From Lewinellaceae bacterium (GTDB lineage Bacteria; Bacteroidota; Bacteroidia; Chitinophagales; Saprospiraceae): DNA of 64,000 bases. The DNA lies in contig JACJYP010000016.1 of the NCBI GenBank assembly GCA_020636045.1, positions 10,049 through 74,048 of the forward strand. The letters are read 5' to 3'. The position numbers were made by a program, and so were the translations under genes. This document shows positions 49,059 to 58,769 of the stretch, one piece after another (the first letter of the stretch is position 1; every line of letters starts with the position of its first letter). The notes under the pieces were generated by a model. The model was not told the origin of the DNA. It ran no database searches and saw nothing but the letters and a program-made list of their open reading frames with translations.

Positions 49059-52000
49059 ATGGTACGTTCTTTACTCTTAACATTTGTATTGCTCCTCAGC
49101 GCCGGAGCCGCACTTGCCCAGACCGTCTTGCAGGGCAAAGTGTCGGATGACCAGGGTGAAACGCTGATCGGAGCGACCGTCAAAGTGATGAAAGGAGCCG
49201 ACTTCGTGCGCGGTACGATCACCGACTTTGACGGAAACTACCGGGTTGCCCCGCTCGACCCGGGCACTTATGACGTGGAGTTCTCCTACACGGGGTACGC
49301 CGTGCAGCGGATCACAGGGGTGAAAATCCTTAACAATCAGATCACTTTCCTCGATGCCACGATGTCCAGCAATGCGGTCATCACCGGCGTGGAGGTCACT
49401 GCGTTTAAAGTGCCGCTGATCGAGCAGGACAAGACCTCCGGTGGTCAGACCCTCACCTCCGACCAGATCAAAAATCTGCCTACCCGGAGTGTGAACGCAA
49501 TCGTTGCCACCACGGCCGGTACGACATCGATCGACGGCGGCGCGGTGAACATCAAGGGCTCCCGTTCAAATGCTACCAACTATTACATCGACGGTATCCG
49601 CGTAACGGGGTCACTGCCTCCGGTGCAGGACATCGAGCAGCTGCAGGTGATCACCGGCGGTCTCGGTGCCGAATACGGCGACGTGACAGGCGGTGTGATC
49701 TCGCTGATCACCAAAGGCCCGGCCAGCGAATACCACGGCGGTATCGAGGTGGAAAACTCCCATGGCCTTGATCCCTACGGCTGGTTGATCGCCACAGGCA
49801 ACGTCAGCGGCCCGATCCTCAAGAAAAGGTTTGAAGACGGTTCCACCCGGACGGTTATCGGTTTTCGCCTCTCGGGTCAGTACTGGACCCAAAAAGACGA
49901 CGACCCGCCCGCATTGCCGATCTACCAGGCCAAAGCCTCGGTGTTGGAAAACCTGGCGGCACACCCGCTCAGGATGTCGGGAGGAAATGTGGTGTCTTCA
50001 GCAGAATCACTGACGCAGGATAGCGTCAATATACTGGATTCCCGCCCCGATGAGAATCGCCGCGACATCGATATCACCGGCAAACTTGATTTCCGGCTGA
50101 CCGATAACCTCGATTTCAGCGTTACCGGTACCTTTAAGGACCAGGAAGATATGTTTACACCGGGTGGCTGGCGCCTGCTCAATACTGCCAACAACCCGAC
50201 GAACTACGCTCGCCGTTATCGCGGCATCGCGCGCCTGCGCCATCGCCTCGGCAGCGCCGACGGCGGCAGCAGCTCTACGAGTAAAGTGTCTATTTCCAAC
50301 GCCAACTACCAGCTGCAATTTGGTTTCGAACGCGGTACAGGCGAAACATCTGATCCGCGGCACAGTGATGATCTGTTTAGCTACGGCTACATCGGCCGCT
50401 TCAACTACGACCTCATTCCCGTTCCCGGTATCAGAGACGACGGAACCCCGGCTCACGTGGGTAACCAAGAGCGTTTTGCCGGTTTTGAAGCGGGTTATAT
50501 CAACAACCAGGGCCAGTTCGTAATGCCGAACGCCGAGCTGAATGCCTACAATGAGTTCGCTTTGCAGGATCTCAGCAGCCCCGGTGCGGCGTTCAACTCC
50601 TACCTGGCCCGGAATGGCGTTTTCTCCAATGTGTACAATAATATCTGGAGTGGCATGCACTCCAATATCGGGCTGGTGTACAACAGCTCAGCCAGAAGCG
50701 AAAGCGATATCATGACCATCACGGCTACCGCCGGTTTCGACCTGAAACTCGGCCGTTCCGGCACGCACAATATCCAGTTCGGTTTGTTGAACGAACAACG
50801 CACCGATCGCAGCTATGCCGTGGCGCCGTTTGGCTTGTGGACCCTGGCCAACCAGTCGATCAACGAGCACTTCAACGGCCTGGATACGAACAAGGTGATC
50901 GGCAAGATCTGGCATCCGCTCATTCAGGATTCTGTGGACCAATACGCATACGCCGTACTGCCTGCTGACCGTCTTGGCGATGACAAATTCTACCGCAAGG
51001 TGCGTGAATCACTGAACCTGCCGCTGGAGACCTGGATCAATTCCGACGCACTGACGCCCGAGCAACTGACCCTGGGCATGTTCTCGGCACGCGAGCTGAA
51101 TGACCAGGGCTACGTCGGGTACTATGGCTACACCTATACGGGAGAAAAATTGAAAGACAATGTTTCTTTCAACGATTTCTTCACCAGCGTCGATGCCGAC
51201 GGCATCCGCGATTTTCCCGTTGCGCCACTGCGCCCTGTATACCAGGCAGCCTTCATCAAGGATAAATTCACGTTTAACAAGATGATCTTCAGCCTGGGTC
51301 TGCGCGTGGAGCGTTTCGACCTGAATACCAAGGTGATGCGCGACCCGTACTCTTTGTACAAGGTTACTACTGCCAACGAGTATTATCAGTCTAATTCTGC
51401 CCCGCCCCGTCCGGAAGGCATCGGAGACGATTTTAAAGTGTACATCGAGAGCGAGTCGATACCTACTCCCAAGGCATTCCGCGATGGTGATACCTGGTAT
51501 TATGCCGATGGCCGCCAGGCCAACGACGGCAACCTGATCTTCGGCGGTGGCGTGGTAACGCCTCTGCTGAGCGACACGACTTCCGGTGACGACATCTTCG
51601 ACCCGCGTTTCGATCCGGAAACGGCCTTTGAAGATTACACACCGCAAGTGAACTGGCTCCCGCGACTGGCATTCTCTTTCCCGATCTCGGAAGATGCCAA
51701 CTTCTTCGCACACTACGATATTCTTGTACAACGCCCGCCGAGTAACTGGCAGATCACGCCGCTCAACTACCTCTATTTCTATGTACCCGGCCGTACGCCA
51801 GGCAACAATGCCAACCTCAGGCCGGAGCGCGTGGTGGATTACGAAGTAGGCTTCCAGCAGCGACTGAACCAGAACTCCGCCCTCAAATTCTCGGCGTACT
51901 ACCGCGAAATGCGCGATATGATCCAGAGCCGTACGATCCTGTACGTGCCGACGATCAGCCAGTATGAAACATATGGCAATATCGACTACGGTACGGTGAA

Positions 52001-52694
52001 AGGCTTTACGGTGCAATATGACCTGCGCCGCATCCAGAATGCGGAACTCCGCCTGGCCTATACGCTTCAGTTTGCCGACGGCACTGGCTCGAACGCGACA
52101 TCGCAGCGCGGCCTGACGTCCCGCGGCAATATCCGCGCGTTGTTCCCGCTCGATTTCGACGAGCGCCACAACCTGAACGCGATCATAGACTACCGCTTTG
52201 ATGAAGGCAAGCGTTACAACGGCCCGCGTGTCGGAGGCAAAGACATCCTTTCCAACTTCGGCGTAAACGTTCAGACCTATGCCGTTTCCGGCCGTCCTTA
52301 CACAGCCAAGTTGCGCCCTGTGCGTTTTGGCGGCGAAGGTACCCTGGGTGCGATCAACGGAAACCGCCTCCCCTGGCGTTTCAACATCGATGTACGCGTC
52401 GACAAGTCGTTCAATCTGGCGCCGGCTGGCAAAAACCCGCTGATCATGAACGTCTATTTCCGCGTATCCAACCTGCTCGACCGCAAAAACGTGATCGGTG
52501 TGTATTCGGCTACCGGTTCTCCCACCGACGACGGCTACCTGGCTACGGCGGAAGGGCAAACCATCGTGGACGGTATTGCTGAAACGGGACGCAATGTTGA
52601 CGCTTACCTGGCTTCCTATTCCTGGGTAGTGCGCAATCCGAACAATTATACCCTGCCTCGTCGCATGTACGTAGGCGCTGTGTTCAGCTTCTGA
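49059..52694 (+). CDS. TonB-dependent receptor with carboxypeptidase-like N-terminal domain
   Basis: A 1211-residue outer-membrane protein. ATG at 49059 starts a signal peptide (MVRSLLLTFVLLLSAGAALA); an earlier in-frame ATG adds 21 residues without signal character. Next is a carboxypeptidase-D-like regulatory domain (VLQGKVSDDQGETLIGATVK, GNYRVAPLDPGTYDVEFSYT). The plug follows (LTSDQIKNLPTRSVNAIVAT, YYIDGIRVTGSLPPVQDIEQ, LGAEYGDVTGGVISLITKGP), then a long barrel with C-terminus RRMYVGAVFSF. It imports an unknown nutrient or, with its neighbours, supports surface export. A 1356-residue secreted protein and a PorV/PorQ barrel follow on the same strand. Two GC-rich hairpins lie in the 97-bp gap after it. 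Confidence 0.94.
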   Translation: MVRSLLLTFVLLLSAGAALAQTVLQGKVSDDQGETLIGATVKVMKGADFVRGTITDFDGNYRVAPLDPGTYDVEFSYTGYAVQRITGVKILNNQITFLDATMSSNAVITGVEVTAFKVPLIEQDKTSGGQTLTSDQIKNLPTRSVNAIVATTAGTTSIDGGAVNIKGSRSNATNYYIDGIRVTGSLPPVQDIEQLQVITGGLGAEYGDVTGGVISLITKGPASEYHGGIEVENSHGLDPYGWLIATGNVSGPILKKRFEDGSTRTVIGFRLSGQYWTQKDDDPPALPIYQAKASVLENLAAHPLRMSGGNVVSSAESLTQDSVNILDSRPDENRRDIDITGKLDFRLTDNLDFSVTGTFKDQEDMFTPGGWRLLNTANNPTNYARRYRGIARLRHRLGSADGGSSSTSKVSISNANYQLQFGFERGTGETSDPRHSDDLFSYGYIGRFNYDLIPVPGIRDDGTPAHVGNQERFAGFEAGYINNQGQFVMPNAELNAYNEFALQDLSSPGAAFNSYLARNGVFSNVYNNIWSGMHSNIGLVYNSSARSESDIMTITATAGFDLKLGRSGTHNIQFGLLNEQRTDRSYAVAPFGLWTLANQSINEHFNGLDTNKVIGKIWHPLIQDSVDQYAYAVLPADRLGDDKFYRKVRESLNLPLETWINSDALTPEQLTLGMFSARELNDQGYVGYYGYTYTGEKLKDNVSFNDFFTSVDADGIRDFPVAPLRPVYQAAFIKDKFTFNKMIFSLGLRVERFDLNTKVMRDPYSLYKVTTANEYYQSNSAPPRPEGIGDDFKVYIESESIPTPKAFRDGDTWYYADGRQANDGNLIFGGGVVTPLLSDTTSGDDIFDPRFDPETAFEDYTPQVNWLPRLAFSFPISEDANFFAHYDILVQRPPSNWQITPLNYLYFYVPGRTPGNNANLRPERVVDYEVGFQQRLNQNSALKFSAYYREMRDMIQSRTILYVPTISQYETYGNIDYGTVKGFTVQYDLRRIQNAELRLAYTLQFADGTGSNATSQRGLTSRGNIRALFPLDFDERHNLNAIIDYRFDEGKRYNGPRVGGKDILSNFGVNVQTYAVSGRPYTAKLRPVRFGGEGTLGAINGNRLPWRFNIDVRVDKSFNLAPAGKNPLIMNVYFRVSNLLDRKNVIGVYSATGSPTDDGYLATAEGQTIVDGIAETGRNVDAYLASYSWVVRNPNNYTLPRRMYVGAVFSF

Positions 52695-52791
52695 TGAACC
52701 TGCCGGGCCCGCCCGGTAGGGATAGTTTTCAAAGAACCGGATGCAATTGATCCGGCCTTTGTCTAAAAATTAAAAATAAAAACTAAATACC

Positions 52792-55700
52792 ATGCGTACT
52801 TACAGACTTTGGATAGCGGCCTTGCTGGCTTGCATCACCTGGAGCGGGGCGTTCGCCCACGTTCCGGATGGGATGCGCCGGGCAAACAGGCCCAATAAAG
52901 TGAAATATCGCGATGTGTGCGCCAATTCGGAATCGCAGATCGACCAGCAGATCAACAACGTACGCGCCCGTTTGCTGGGTGGCGGCGACTGCTGGTGGGA
53001 TTTCAACGATGGTCGTTACATCGTACCTAAAGTTGATCCGGCTTCCGGTCAGCGCGAAGTGTCTTCCATTTTCGCCGGTTCTGTCTGGCTCGGTGGCATC
53101 GACCCCGCAGGCAACCTGAAACTGGCCTGCCAGGACTACCGTCCCGGTGGTGACAACGATTTCTGGCCCGGTCCGCTTGATACGCTCGGTACTACTGAGC
53201 GCGGTCGCTGTGACCAGTGGGACCGCCACTTCCGCGTGACAGGCAACGAAATACGGCAGCACCTCGCCAACCTCGCCGAAGGTCGTCTTTCTCCTGACGA
53301 TATTCCGGTGGGCGTGAAAGGCTGGCCGGCGCGCGGCAACCCCTATTTCGCCGATGTTTGGCAGTTTGACCTGCCCTTCACCGATCAGGGTTTGGCCGGC
53401 TTCTTCGATGCCGAGCCTCAAAACGGTACCTACGATCCGCTGGAAGGCGACTATCCCTCCATCGAGATCCGCGGTTGCGCCCTCGATCGCTATCCCGACG
53501 AGATGATCTTCTGGATATACAACGACCAGGGGGGTGGCGCCGAGCACGCACGCACGATGGGCGATCCGATCCAGATGGAAGTACAGGTGCAGTCGTTCGG
53601 CTACGTCACCACTGACGAACTGAACGACATGACTTTCCAGCGCTACAAACTGATCAACCGCGCTACTGACCGCATCGACTCCACATTTTTTGCGATGTGG
53701 GTAGACCCGGACCTCGGTTGCTACACAGATGACTACATTGGTTGCGATACTGCCAAGAACTTGATGTACGTGTACAATCAGGATGCTACCGACGGTCAGC
53801 CGGGCTGTAACTGCGACCAGGGCGTGGCGACTTACTGCGATGAAATTCCGATCCTGGGTGTCGACTATTTCCGCGGACCGCTGGATACCGCCGGTATAGA
53901 GATCGGTATGTCTTCCTTTACTTATTACAACAACGGCTCGGTCGGCAACCCGCTTGCGGGTACGACAGACCCCGACCTGCCGGCTGAATTTTACAATTAC
54001 CTGACGGGTACCTGGCGCGACGGAACGCCGTTCACCTACGGTGGCAGTGGTTACCAGGGTACTGGAGCACCGATCAGATATGCATTCACCGATCCCCCTA
54101 ATGATCCTACCGGCTGGTCCATGTGTACGGCAGGTCTGCCTTTTGCCGACCGTCGTACCATCCAGGCTTCCGGTCCGTTCTCGCTGCGCCCGGGCGCGGT
54201 CAATGAGCTGATCATCGGTGTGCCCTGGGTGCCGAACGTAACGTATCCTTGCCCCGATCTGGAAGGATTGTTCCGCGCCGACAAACTGGCACAAGGCCTC
54301 TTCGATGCGTGCTTTGAACTGCTCGACGGTCCCGATGCACCGACGGTGGACTGGGTGGAACTCAACCAGAAATTCGTCGCGGTGCTTACCAACGTGAAAC
54401 CCTCCAATAACTTCCAGGAGGCTTACCGGGAGCAGGACTTCCTTGCACCCGACACGCTGAAAAACAGCAGCGACCCGGCTGTGGTGGAAAGCACTTATTA
54501 CACGTTTGAAGGTTACAAGATCTATCAACTGGCCAATCCGAACGTTTCCAATGCTGAGTTCGAGACCAACGCGGACGTGAGCCGGCTGGTGTACCAGGTG
54601 GATTTGAAGAACAACATTTCTACCATCTACAACTGGACGGAAACGGATGATCCTTTCGATCCGACACGTACGATCTATACGCCCGTGCCGAGGGTGCAGG
54701 GTGAGAACAAGGGTATCCGCCATACTTTCGAGATCATAGACGACAAATTTGCACTCGGAAACGACCGGCGACTGATCAACCACAAAAAATATTATTACGC
54801 GGTGATCGCCTATGCGCATAACAGTTATGGCGATTTCAATCCGTTCTCTACGCCGGTAGCGGGACAGCAAAAACCGTATCTGCCGGGCCGCAGGGGCGCC
54901 ACGGGCGATCAGGTTGAGATTTACACGGTAATTCCGCGCCCGATCGTCGATCAGTCCCTGCAGGCTTCTTATGGCGATGGTGTAGTTGTTACCCGCCTTG
55001 AAGGCGCCGGTGCAGGTGGCCAGTTCCTCGATCTGGACGACGCTACCCGCGACGCACTCTGGTCCGGTACGCTTACAGATACCATCCTGACCTACAAACT
55101 CGGCCGCGGCCCGCTGAACGTCACGATCTTCAACCCGTTCGAGGTGAAAGATGGTGAATATGAACTGAGCTTTGTCGACAGCGACCCGACCGATACCAAA
55201 CTGGACGCCGATGCCCGCTGGGAACTCAAAGTGCTCCCTGACGGACCCGTAATCGCATCCGAACGTACGATCGCGGATGTCAATGAGCAGATATTTGCCG
55301 ACTATGGATTCTCGATCACGGTATCGCAAAATCCGGCGCCGGGCAGCAATGCCGATGAGCGCAATGGTGCGATCGGAGGAGAAGTATCCTACACCGCTCC
55401 GGACCAGCAGTGGCTGCTGGGGTATCCTGACGAGGATCTGGGCTTCTTCAACTACGTGAAGACGAAACTTCTGATGGATCCGGACTACGATCCGGATGGA
55501 GACCTCATCCCGCTGGATCCGGAGGCAGGGCTGAGCACGATCGGCAACGGATGGTTTGTGCCTTACACGCTTTGCGACTGGCGTCTGACGGCACTATCAC
55601 CGGGAGAACGTATGATCACGCCGGCATGGACGGAAAAAGGCGGTTCTTCGCAGGGACAGCTCAACAACAGCGCCAATGGCAGTGAATCGACACGTCGCTC

Positions 55701-56862
55701 CAAACTTGCGGCGCTGCCGAACGTAGATATCGTTCTTACCAGCGACAAGAGCAAATGGAGCCGCTGTATGGTAGTGGAATCCGCTTCCTACTACTATACG
55801 AGCCCGCCGAACGAATTTCCGAAAGATCCCACCCTGCAAACAGAAAGCCCGCCCACCCGCGTGCGTCAGATGTTTGATGTGCGGTATTCTTTGTCGGTAG
55901 ACAAGGACGGCAACCCCGACGGGGCGGTGAACCCCTCCGGTTCGGGTATTCCGGCCGCACAGGTTGGAACCCCTGTATATGGCATGGGCTGGTTCCCGGG
56001 TTATGCTATCGATGTGGAAACGGGTACCCGGCTTAATATCTTCTTCGGCGAAAATTCATGCTACCACAAAGGCCTTGATCCTAATTACACAGGTCGCGAT
56101 ATGCTCTGGAATCCTACCGATCAGGTGATCCGTCTGGATAACGGAGGCATTCCGTTCGATTATTACGACGGTGTTTTGGGTGGCCAGCACTGGGTATACG
56201 TAATGTATACGCCGTACGACTCCTGTGAAGCAGCGCGTCGTCGTTTTACACCGGAATTCAATGGCAACCCGGGCATCGCCAAGATCACCCAGGTGAAGAA
56301 TATTGCGTGGGCCGGTATGCTCCAGATGGCACCGGGTTACAGTGTGAATGGCGTCAGTCAGGGAATTATTCCTAACGACGTGACCATTAAACTCCGGGTA
56401 GAAAGCCCGTACGAAACCTGGTACCAGGATAACAATGCCGGCAAGAAGACCGGCCATCCGAAGTATATGTTCAAGATCGAAAACCGCGAGTCTCAACCGC
56501 TCAGCTCGATCCAGGCTGAAAACGCTCTGGACTCCATCAAGGTGGTGCCGAACCCGTATTATGGTTTCTCGCAGTACGAAACCTCGCAGTTCACAAACAC
56601 CATCAAGATCACGAACCTGCCCGGCAAGTGCACCGTGACGATCTACTCGCTGGATGGCAAGTTTATCCGGCAGTATCAGCGCAATGAGGAATACGGACCT
56701 TATATGCAGATCACACCCGACCTGGAATGGGACCTGAAGAACAGTAAGGGCATTCCGGTTGCCAGTGGTGTGTACCTGATATACGTACAATCGCCCGAAT
56801 ACGGCGAGCGAACGATCAAGTGGTTCGGTATCGGGCGGCAATTCGACCCGTCAGGACTATAA
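52792..56862 (+). CDS. Large secreted protein with T9SS-like C-terminus
   Basis: A 1356-residue exported protein with a signal peptide (MRTYRLWIAALLACITWSGA). No enzyme motif is visible. The body is rich in Asp, Asn, Gly, Pro and aromatic residues and has repeated strand/turn segments such as VSSIFAGSVWLGGIDPAG, FAMWVDPDLGCYTDDYIG and GMSSFTYYNNGSVGNPL. Some DxDG-like and DPDYDPDGDLIP segments could bind calcium. The end has VVPNPYYGFSQYE, TVTIYSLDGKFIRQYQRNEE and GIPVASGVYLIYVQSPEYGE, resembling a T9SS sorting domain, but it continues to IKWFGIGRQFDPSGL. It is probably displayed on the cell surface through T9SS. Family not recognised. Confidence 0.85.
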   Translation: MRTYRLWIAALLACITWSGAFAHVPDGMRRANRPNKVKYRDVCANSESQIDQQINNVRARLLGGGDCWWDFNDGRYIVPKVDPASGQREVSSIFAGSVWLGGIDPAGNLKLACQDYRPGGDNDFWPGPLDTLGTTERGRCDQWDRHFRVTGNEIRQHLANLAEGRLSPDDIPVGVKGWPARGNPYFADVWQFDLPFTDQGLAGFFDAEPQNGTYDPLEGDYPSIEIRGCALDRYPDEMIFWIYNDQGGGAEHARTMGDPIQMEVQVQSFGYVTTDELNDMTFQRYKLINRATDRIDSTFFAMWVDPDLGCYTDDYIGCDTAKNLMYVYNQDATDGQPGCNCDQGVATYCDEIPILGVDYFRGPLDTAGIEIGMSSFTYYNNGSVGNPLAGTTDPDLPAEFYNYLTGTWRDGTPFTYGGSGYQGTGAPIRYAFTDPPNDPTGWSMCTAGLPFADRRTIQASGPFSLRPGAVNELIIGVPWVPNVTYPCPDLEGLFRADKLAQGLFDACFELLDGPDAPTVDWVELNQKFVAVLTNVKPSNNFQEAYREQDFLAPDTLKNSSDPAVVESTYYTFEGYKIYQLANPNVSNAEFETNADVSRLVYQVDLKNNISTIYNWTETDDPFDPTRTIYTPVPRVQGENKGIRHTFEIIDDKFALGNDRRLINHKKYYYAVIAYAHNSYGDFNPFSTPVAGQQKPYLPGRRGATGDQVEIYTVIPRPIVDQSLQASYGDGVVVTRLEGAGAGGQFLDLDDATRDALWSGTLTDTILTYKLGRGPLNVTIFNPFEVKDGEYELSFVDSDPTDTKLDADARWELKVLPDGPVIASERTIADVNEQIFADYGFSITVSQNPAPGSNADERNGAIGGEVSYTAPDQQWLLGYPDEDLGFFNYVKTKLLMDPDYDPDGDLIPLDPEAGLSTIGNGWFVPYTLCDWRLTALSPGERMITPAWTEKGGSSQGQLNNSANGSESTRRSKLAALPNVDIVLTSDKSKWSRCMVVESASYYYTSPPNEFPKDPTLQTESPPTRVRQMFDVRYSLSVDKDGNPDGAVNPSGSGIPAAQVGTPVYGMGWFPGYAIDVETGTRLNIFFGENSCYHKGLDPNYTGRDMLWNPTDQVIRLDNGGIPFDYYDGVLGGQHWVYVMYTPYDSCEAARRRFTPEFNGNPGIAKITQVKNIAWAGMLQMAPGYSVNGVSQGIIPNDVTIKLRVESPYETWYQDNNAGKKTGHPKYMFKIENRESQPLSSIQAENALDSIKVVPNPYYGFSQYETSQFTNTIKITNLPGKCTVTIYSLDGKFIRQYQRNEEYGPYMQITPDLEWDLKNSKGIPVASGVYLIYVQSPEYGERTIKWFGIGRQFDPSGL

Positions 56863-56867
56863 CTTTG
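56860..56867 (+). promoter_or_regulatory. -7 box TAACTTTG overlapping the stop of the 1356-residue gene
   Basis: Perfect TAnnTTTG on the plus strand beginning at the stop codon. Followed 13 bases later by the hairpin at 56881-56921 and the ATG at 56968. Confidence 0.4.
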
Positions 56868-56880
56868 GTTTGCAAACGGT

Positions 56881-56921
56881 TGAATTCCGGGCATTTTCAT
56901 CCGTGAAATGCCTGGAATTCA
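56881..56921. repeat. 16-bp-arm hairpin in front of the PorV/PorQ gene
   Basis: TGAATTCCGGGCATTT (56881-56896) pairs with AAATGCCTGGAATTCA (56906-56921) with one G-T wobble and a nine-base loop. No T tail, so more likely a leader or intercistronic structure than a terminator. Confidence 0.55.
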
Positions 56922-56967
56922 GCCGATTGCAACTATGGTAAATGTTTAAACTTTCAACTAACGCAAC

Positions 56968-58017
56968 ATGAATCATAAATACATATACCTGTTTCCGTGG
57001 CTGATGTTACTGGCATGTGCAGTGTTTGCAGGCAACCCCGACCGTCAGGGTGAGGCAGGCGCCAACCAGTTGCTTGTCAATCCCTGGGCGCGCAGTGCAG
57101 GTTTGCACACAATGGGTACCGCGAATGTGACCGGAGCAGAAGCCATGTTCCTCAATGTGGCCGGCCTTTCGCGCATCCACAAGACCCAGCTGCAACTCAG
57201 CCACACGCGCTATCTCGTAGGTTCCGATATCAACCTGAATGCCCTCGGTTTCGGCCAGCGGATCGGTCAGGGCGGTGCATTCGGGATCAGCCTGGTTGCT
57301 TTCGACCTCGGCGATTTCGACTATACTACGGAAGACGTGCCGGAAGGATCGGGCGCGACATTCAGCCCCTCTTTCTTCAACATGGGCATTTCCTACGCAC
57401 ACCTGTTTGCCAACAAGGTATCCGTAGGCTTAACATTAAAGTTTGTCAATGAAGGTATTACGAATGCCCGTGCCAGCGCTATGGCGATCGATGCGGGTGT
57501 TCAGTATGTAACGGGCGAGAAAGACAATTTCAAATTTGGTATTTCGCTGCGTAATATCGGTTCCAAGATGCGCTTTGAGGGCGAAGGTTTGTCAAAACCG
57601 CTCCCCAATCCCGGGCCGACATTTCCTTACGATAATACCTACTACGAGCGCTCGTCGGCCTACGACCTGCCTTCCCAGCTGAACATCGGCCTGTCGAACG
57701 ATTGGCTGTTCGGCAATGTCGGCCGCATCACGATGGTGCTGAATTTTACTTCCAATGCCTTCTCCCGCGACCAGGTGGGTGGCGGCCTTGAATTCGGCCT
57801 CGGGGAAAAATTTGCCCTGCGCGCAGGTTACAAATACGAATTTGATGCTGCCCCGGGAAGTGTAGAGGCTACGCTTGATAATGGTTTCAGCGGCGGATTC
57901 ACCGTTTCCCTGCCCGTGAAAAAAGGCTCGGATACCCGCGTTTCGCTCGACTATGCCTACCGCAACACCGAATTGTTCGAAGGCATTCACAACATCGGCC
58001 TGCGACTCGACCTCTAA
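56968..58017 (+). CDS. PorV/PorQ-family outer-membrane protein
   Basis: A 349-residue barrel with a signal peptide (MNHKYIYLFPWLMLLACAVF). Family signatures: LLVNPWARSAGLHTMGTANV, GAEAMFLNVAGLSRI (the 'A.f.NPAG' motif of FadL-like proteins), FSPSFFNMGISYAHLF, VSVGLTLKFVNEGI, AMAIDAGVQYV, FKFGISLRNIGSKM, and FALRAGYKYEF. The end is FEGIHNIGLRLDL. PorV-type proteins carry secreted T9SS substrates to the attachment complex; PorQ has a related role. Here it follows the TonB receptor and the 1356-residue secreted protein, so it may be the dedicated carrier for that protein. Confidence 0.9.
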   Translation: MNHKYIYLFPWLMLLACAVFAGNPDRQGEAGANQLLVNPWARSAGLHTMGTANVTGAEAMFLNVAGLSRIHKTQLQLSHTRYLVGSDINLNALGFGQRIGQGGAFGISLVAFDLGDFDYTTEDVPEGSGATFSPSFFNMGISYAHLFANKVSVGLTLKFVNEGITNARASAMAIDAGVQYVTGEKDNFKFGISLRNIGSKMRFEGEGLSKPLPNPGPTFPYDNTYYERSSAYDLPSQLNIGLSNDWLFGNVGRITMVLNFTSNAFSRDQVGGGLEFGLGEKFALRAGYKYEFDAAPGSVEATLDNGFSGGFTVSLPVKKGSDTRVSLDYAYRNTELFEGIHNIGLRLDL

Positions 58018-58076
58018 AAGCTGAGGCGCGCATTGGAAAAAGGCATTTAAAATTTCCCCTTTTCGCCAATACGCCC

Positions 58077-58084
58077 TAACTTTG
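58077..58084 (+). promoter_or_regulatory. -7 box TAACTTTG upstream of greA
   Basis: Perfect TAnnTTTG. A terminator-like hairpin follows 17 bp later (58102-58144), leaving 110 bp to the greA ATG, so it can be the promoter of a regulated greA leader or of a short RNA. Confidence 0.45.
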
Positions 58085-58101
58085 TGGCAACTTTTTCAAA
58101 C

Positions 58102-58144
58102 ACAGGAACGTTTCTATCACCCGGTAGGAACGTTCCTGTTTTTT
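58102..58144 (+). terminator. Intrinsic terminator between PorV/PorQ gene and greA
   Basis: ACAGGAACGTT (58102-58112) pairs with AACGTTCCTGT (58129-58139) and six T follow. Either it ends the upstream operon or, with the -7 box just before it, attenuates a greA leader transcript. Confidence 0.85.
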
Positions 58145-58253
58145 CTGCTTCGCATTATTGGGAAGGTTTACGCAATCATAGGATTGGTAAACCTTTTTTC
58201 AGCGGATAACCCTTCGAAAAACACTTTCTCATTCATTATCTCAATTTTATACA

Positions 58254-58730
58254 ATGTCTAACTACACGTATCTGACGCAGAGTGGGTATGACAAACTAAA
58301 AGCCGAACTCGAGGAATTAAAAACGACCGGACGCCAGGAAGCGGCGCACGCCATATCGGAGGCGCGTGCCCAGGGCGATCTTTCGGAAAATGCAGAATAT
58401 GACGCCGCAAAAGACGCTCAGGGAATGCTTGAACTTAGGATCAGCGAACTGGAAACGGTACTCGCCAACGCGCGCGTGATCGACGAAAGCCAGCTCGACG
58501 ATTCCAAAGTGGCGATCCTGTCGAATGTGACCATCAAAAACCTTAAGAACGGTAAACAAATGACTTATAAACTGGTATCGGAGACAGAAGCCGATGCCAA
58601 ACAGATGAAGATTTCCGTTACCTCGCCCATCGGGCAGGGCTTGCTGGGGAAAGAGAAAGGCGACGTTGCTGCCATTCAGACGCCCGGCGGGCAAATGGAG
58701 TTCGAAATCGTCAATATCACCATCGGATAG
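58254..58730 (+). CDS. greA: Transcription elongation factor GreA
   Basis: A 158-residue RNA polymerase cofactor of standard length that stimulates cleavage of backtracked transcripts. N-terminal coiled coil: YLTQSGYDKLKAELEELKTT, EAAHAISEARAQGDLSENAE followed by YDAAKDAQGMLELRISELE; the tip carries the acidic D and E in GDLSENAEYDAAKD that bind the catalytic Mg. C-terminal domain: VAILSNVTIKNLKNGKQMTY, KLVSETEADAKQMKISVTSP, IGQGLLGKEKGDVAAIQTPG. It precedes the HIT gene by 39 bp on the same strand, and both are probably cotranscribed. Confidence 0.97.
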   Translation: MSNYTYLTQSGYDKLKAELEELKTTGRQEAAHAISEARAQGDLSENAEYDAAKDAQGMLELRISELETVLANARVIDESQLDDSKVAILSNVTIKNLKNGKQMTYKLVSETEADAKQMKISVTSPIGQGLLGKEKGDVAAIQTPGGQMEFEIVNITIG

Positions 58731-58769
58731 GCCTTCTCTTTATCACTTCCCTGAACAAATGACGCCGCT

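Noticed and set aside
51009..52559. 516-codon antisense frame opposite the TonB receptor
   Set aside because: Same reason: coding-strand bias; the TonB barrel fills the region.
52783..55329. 848-codon antisense frame opposite the giant secreted protein
   Set aside because: Shadow of a highly biased plus-strand gene with a clear signal peptide and sorting-like end; no domain recognised in the antisense product.
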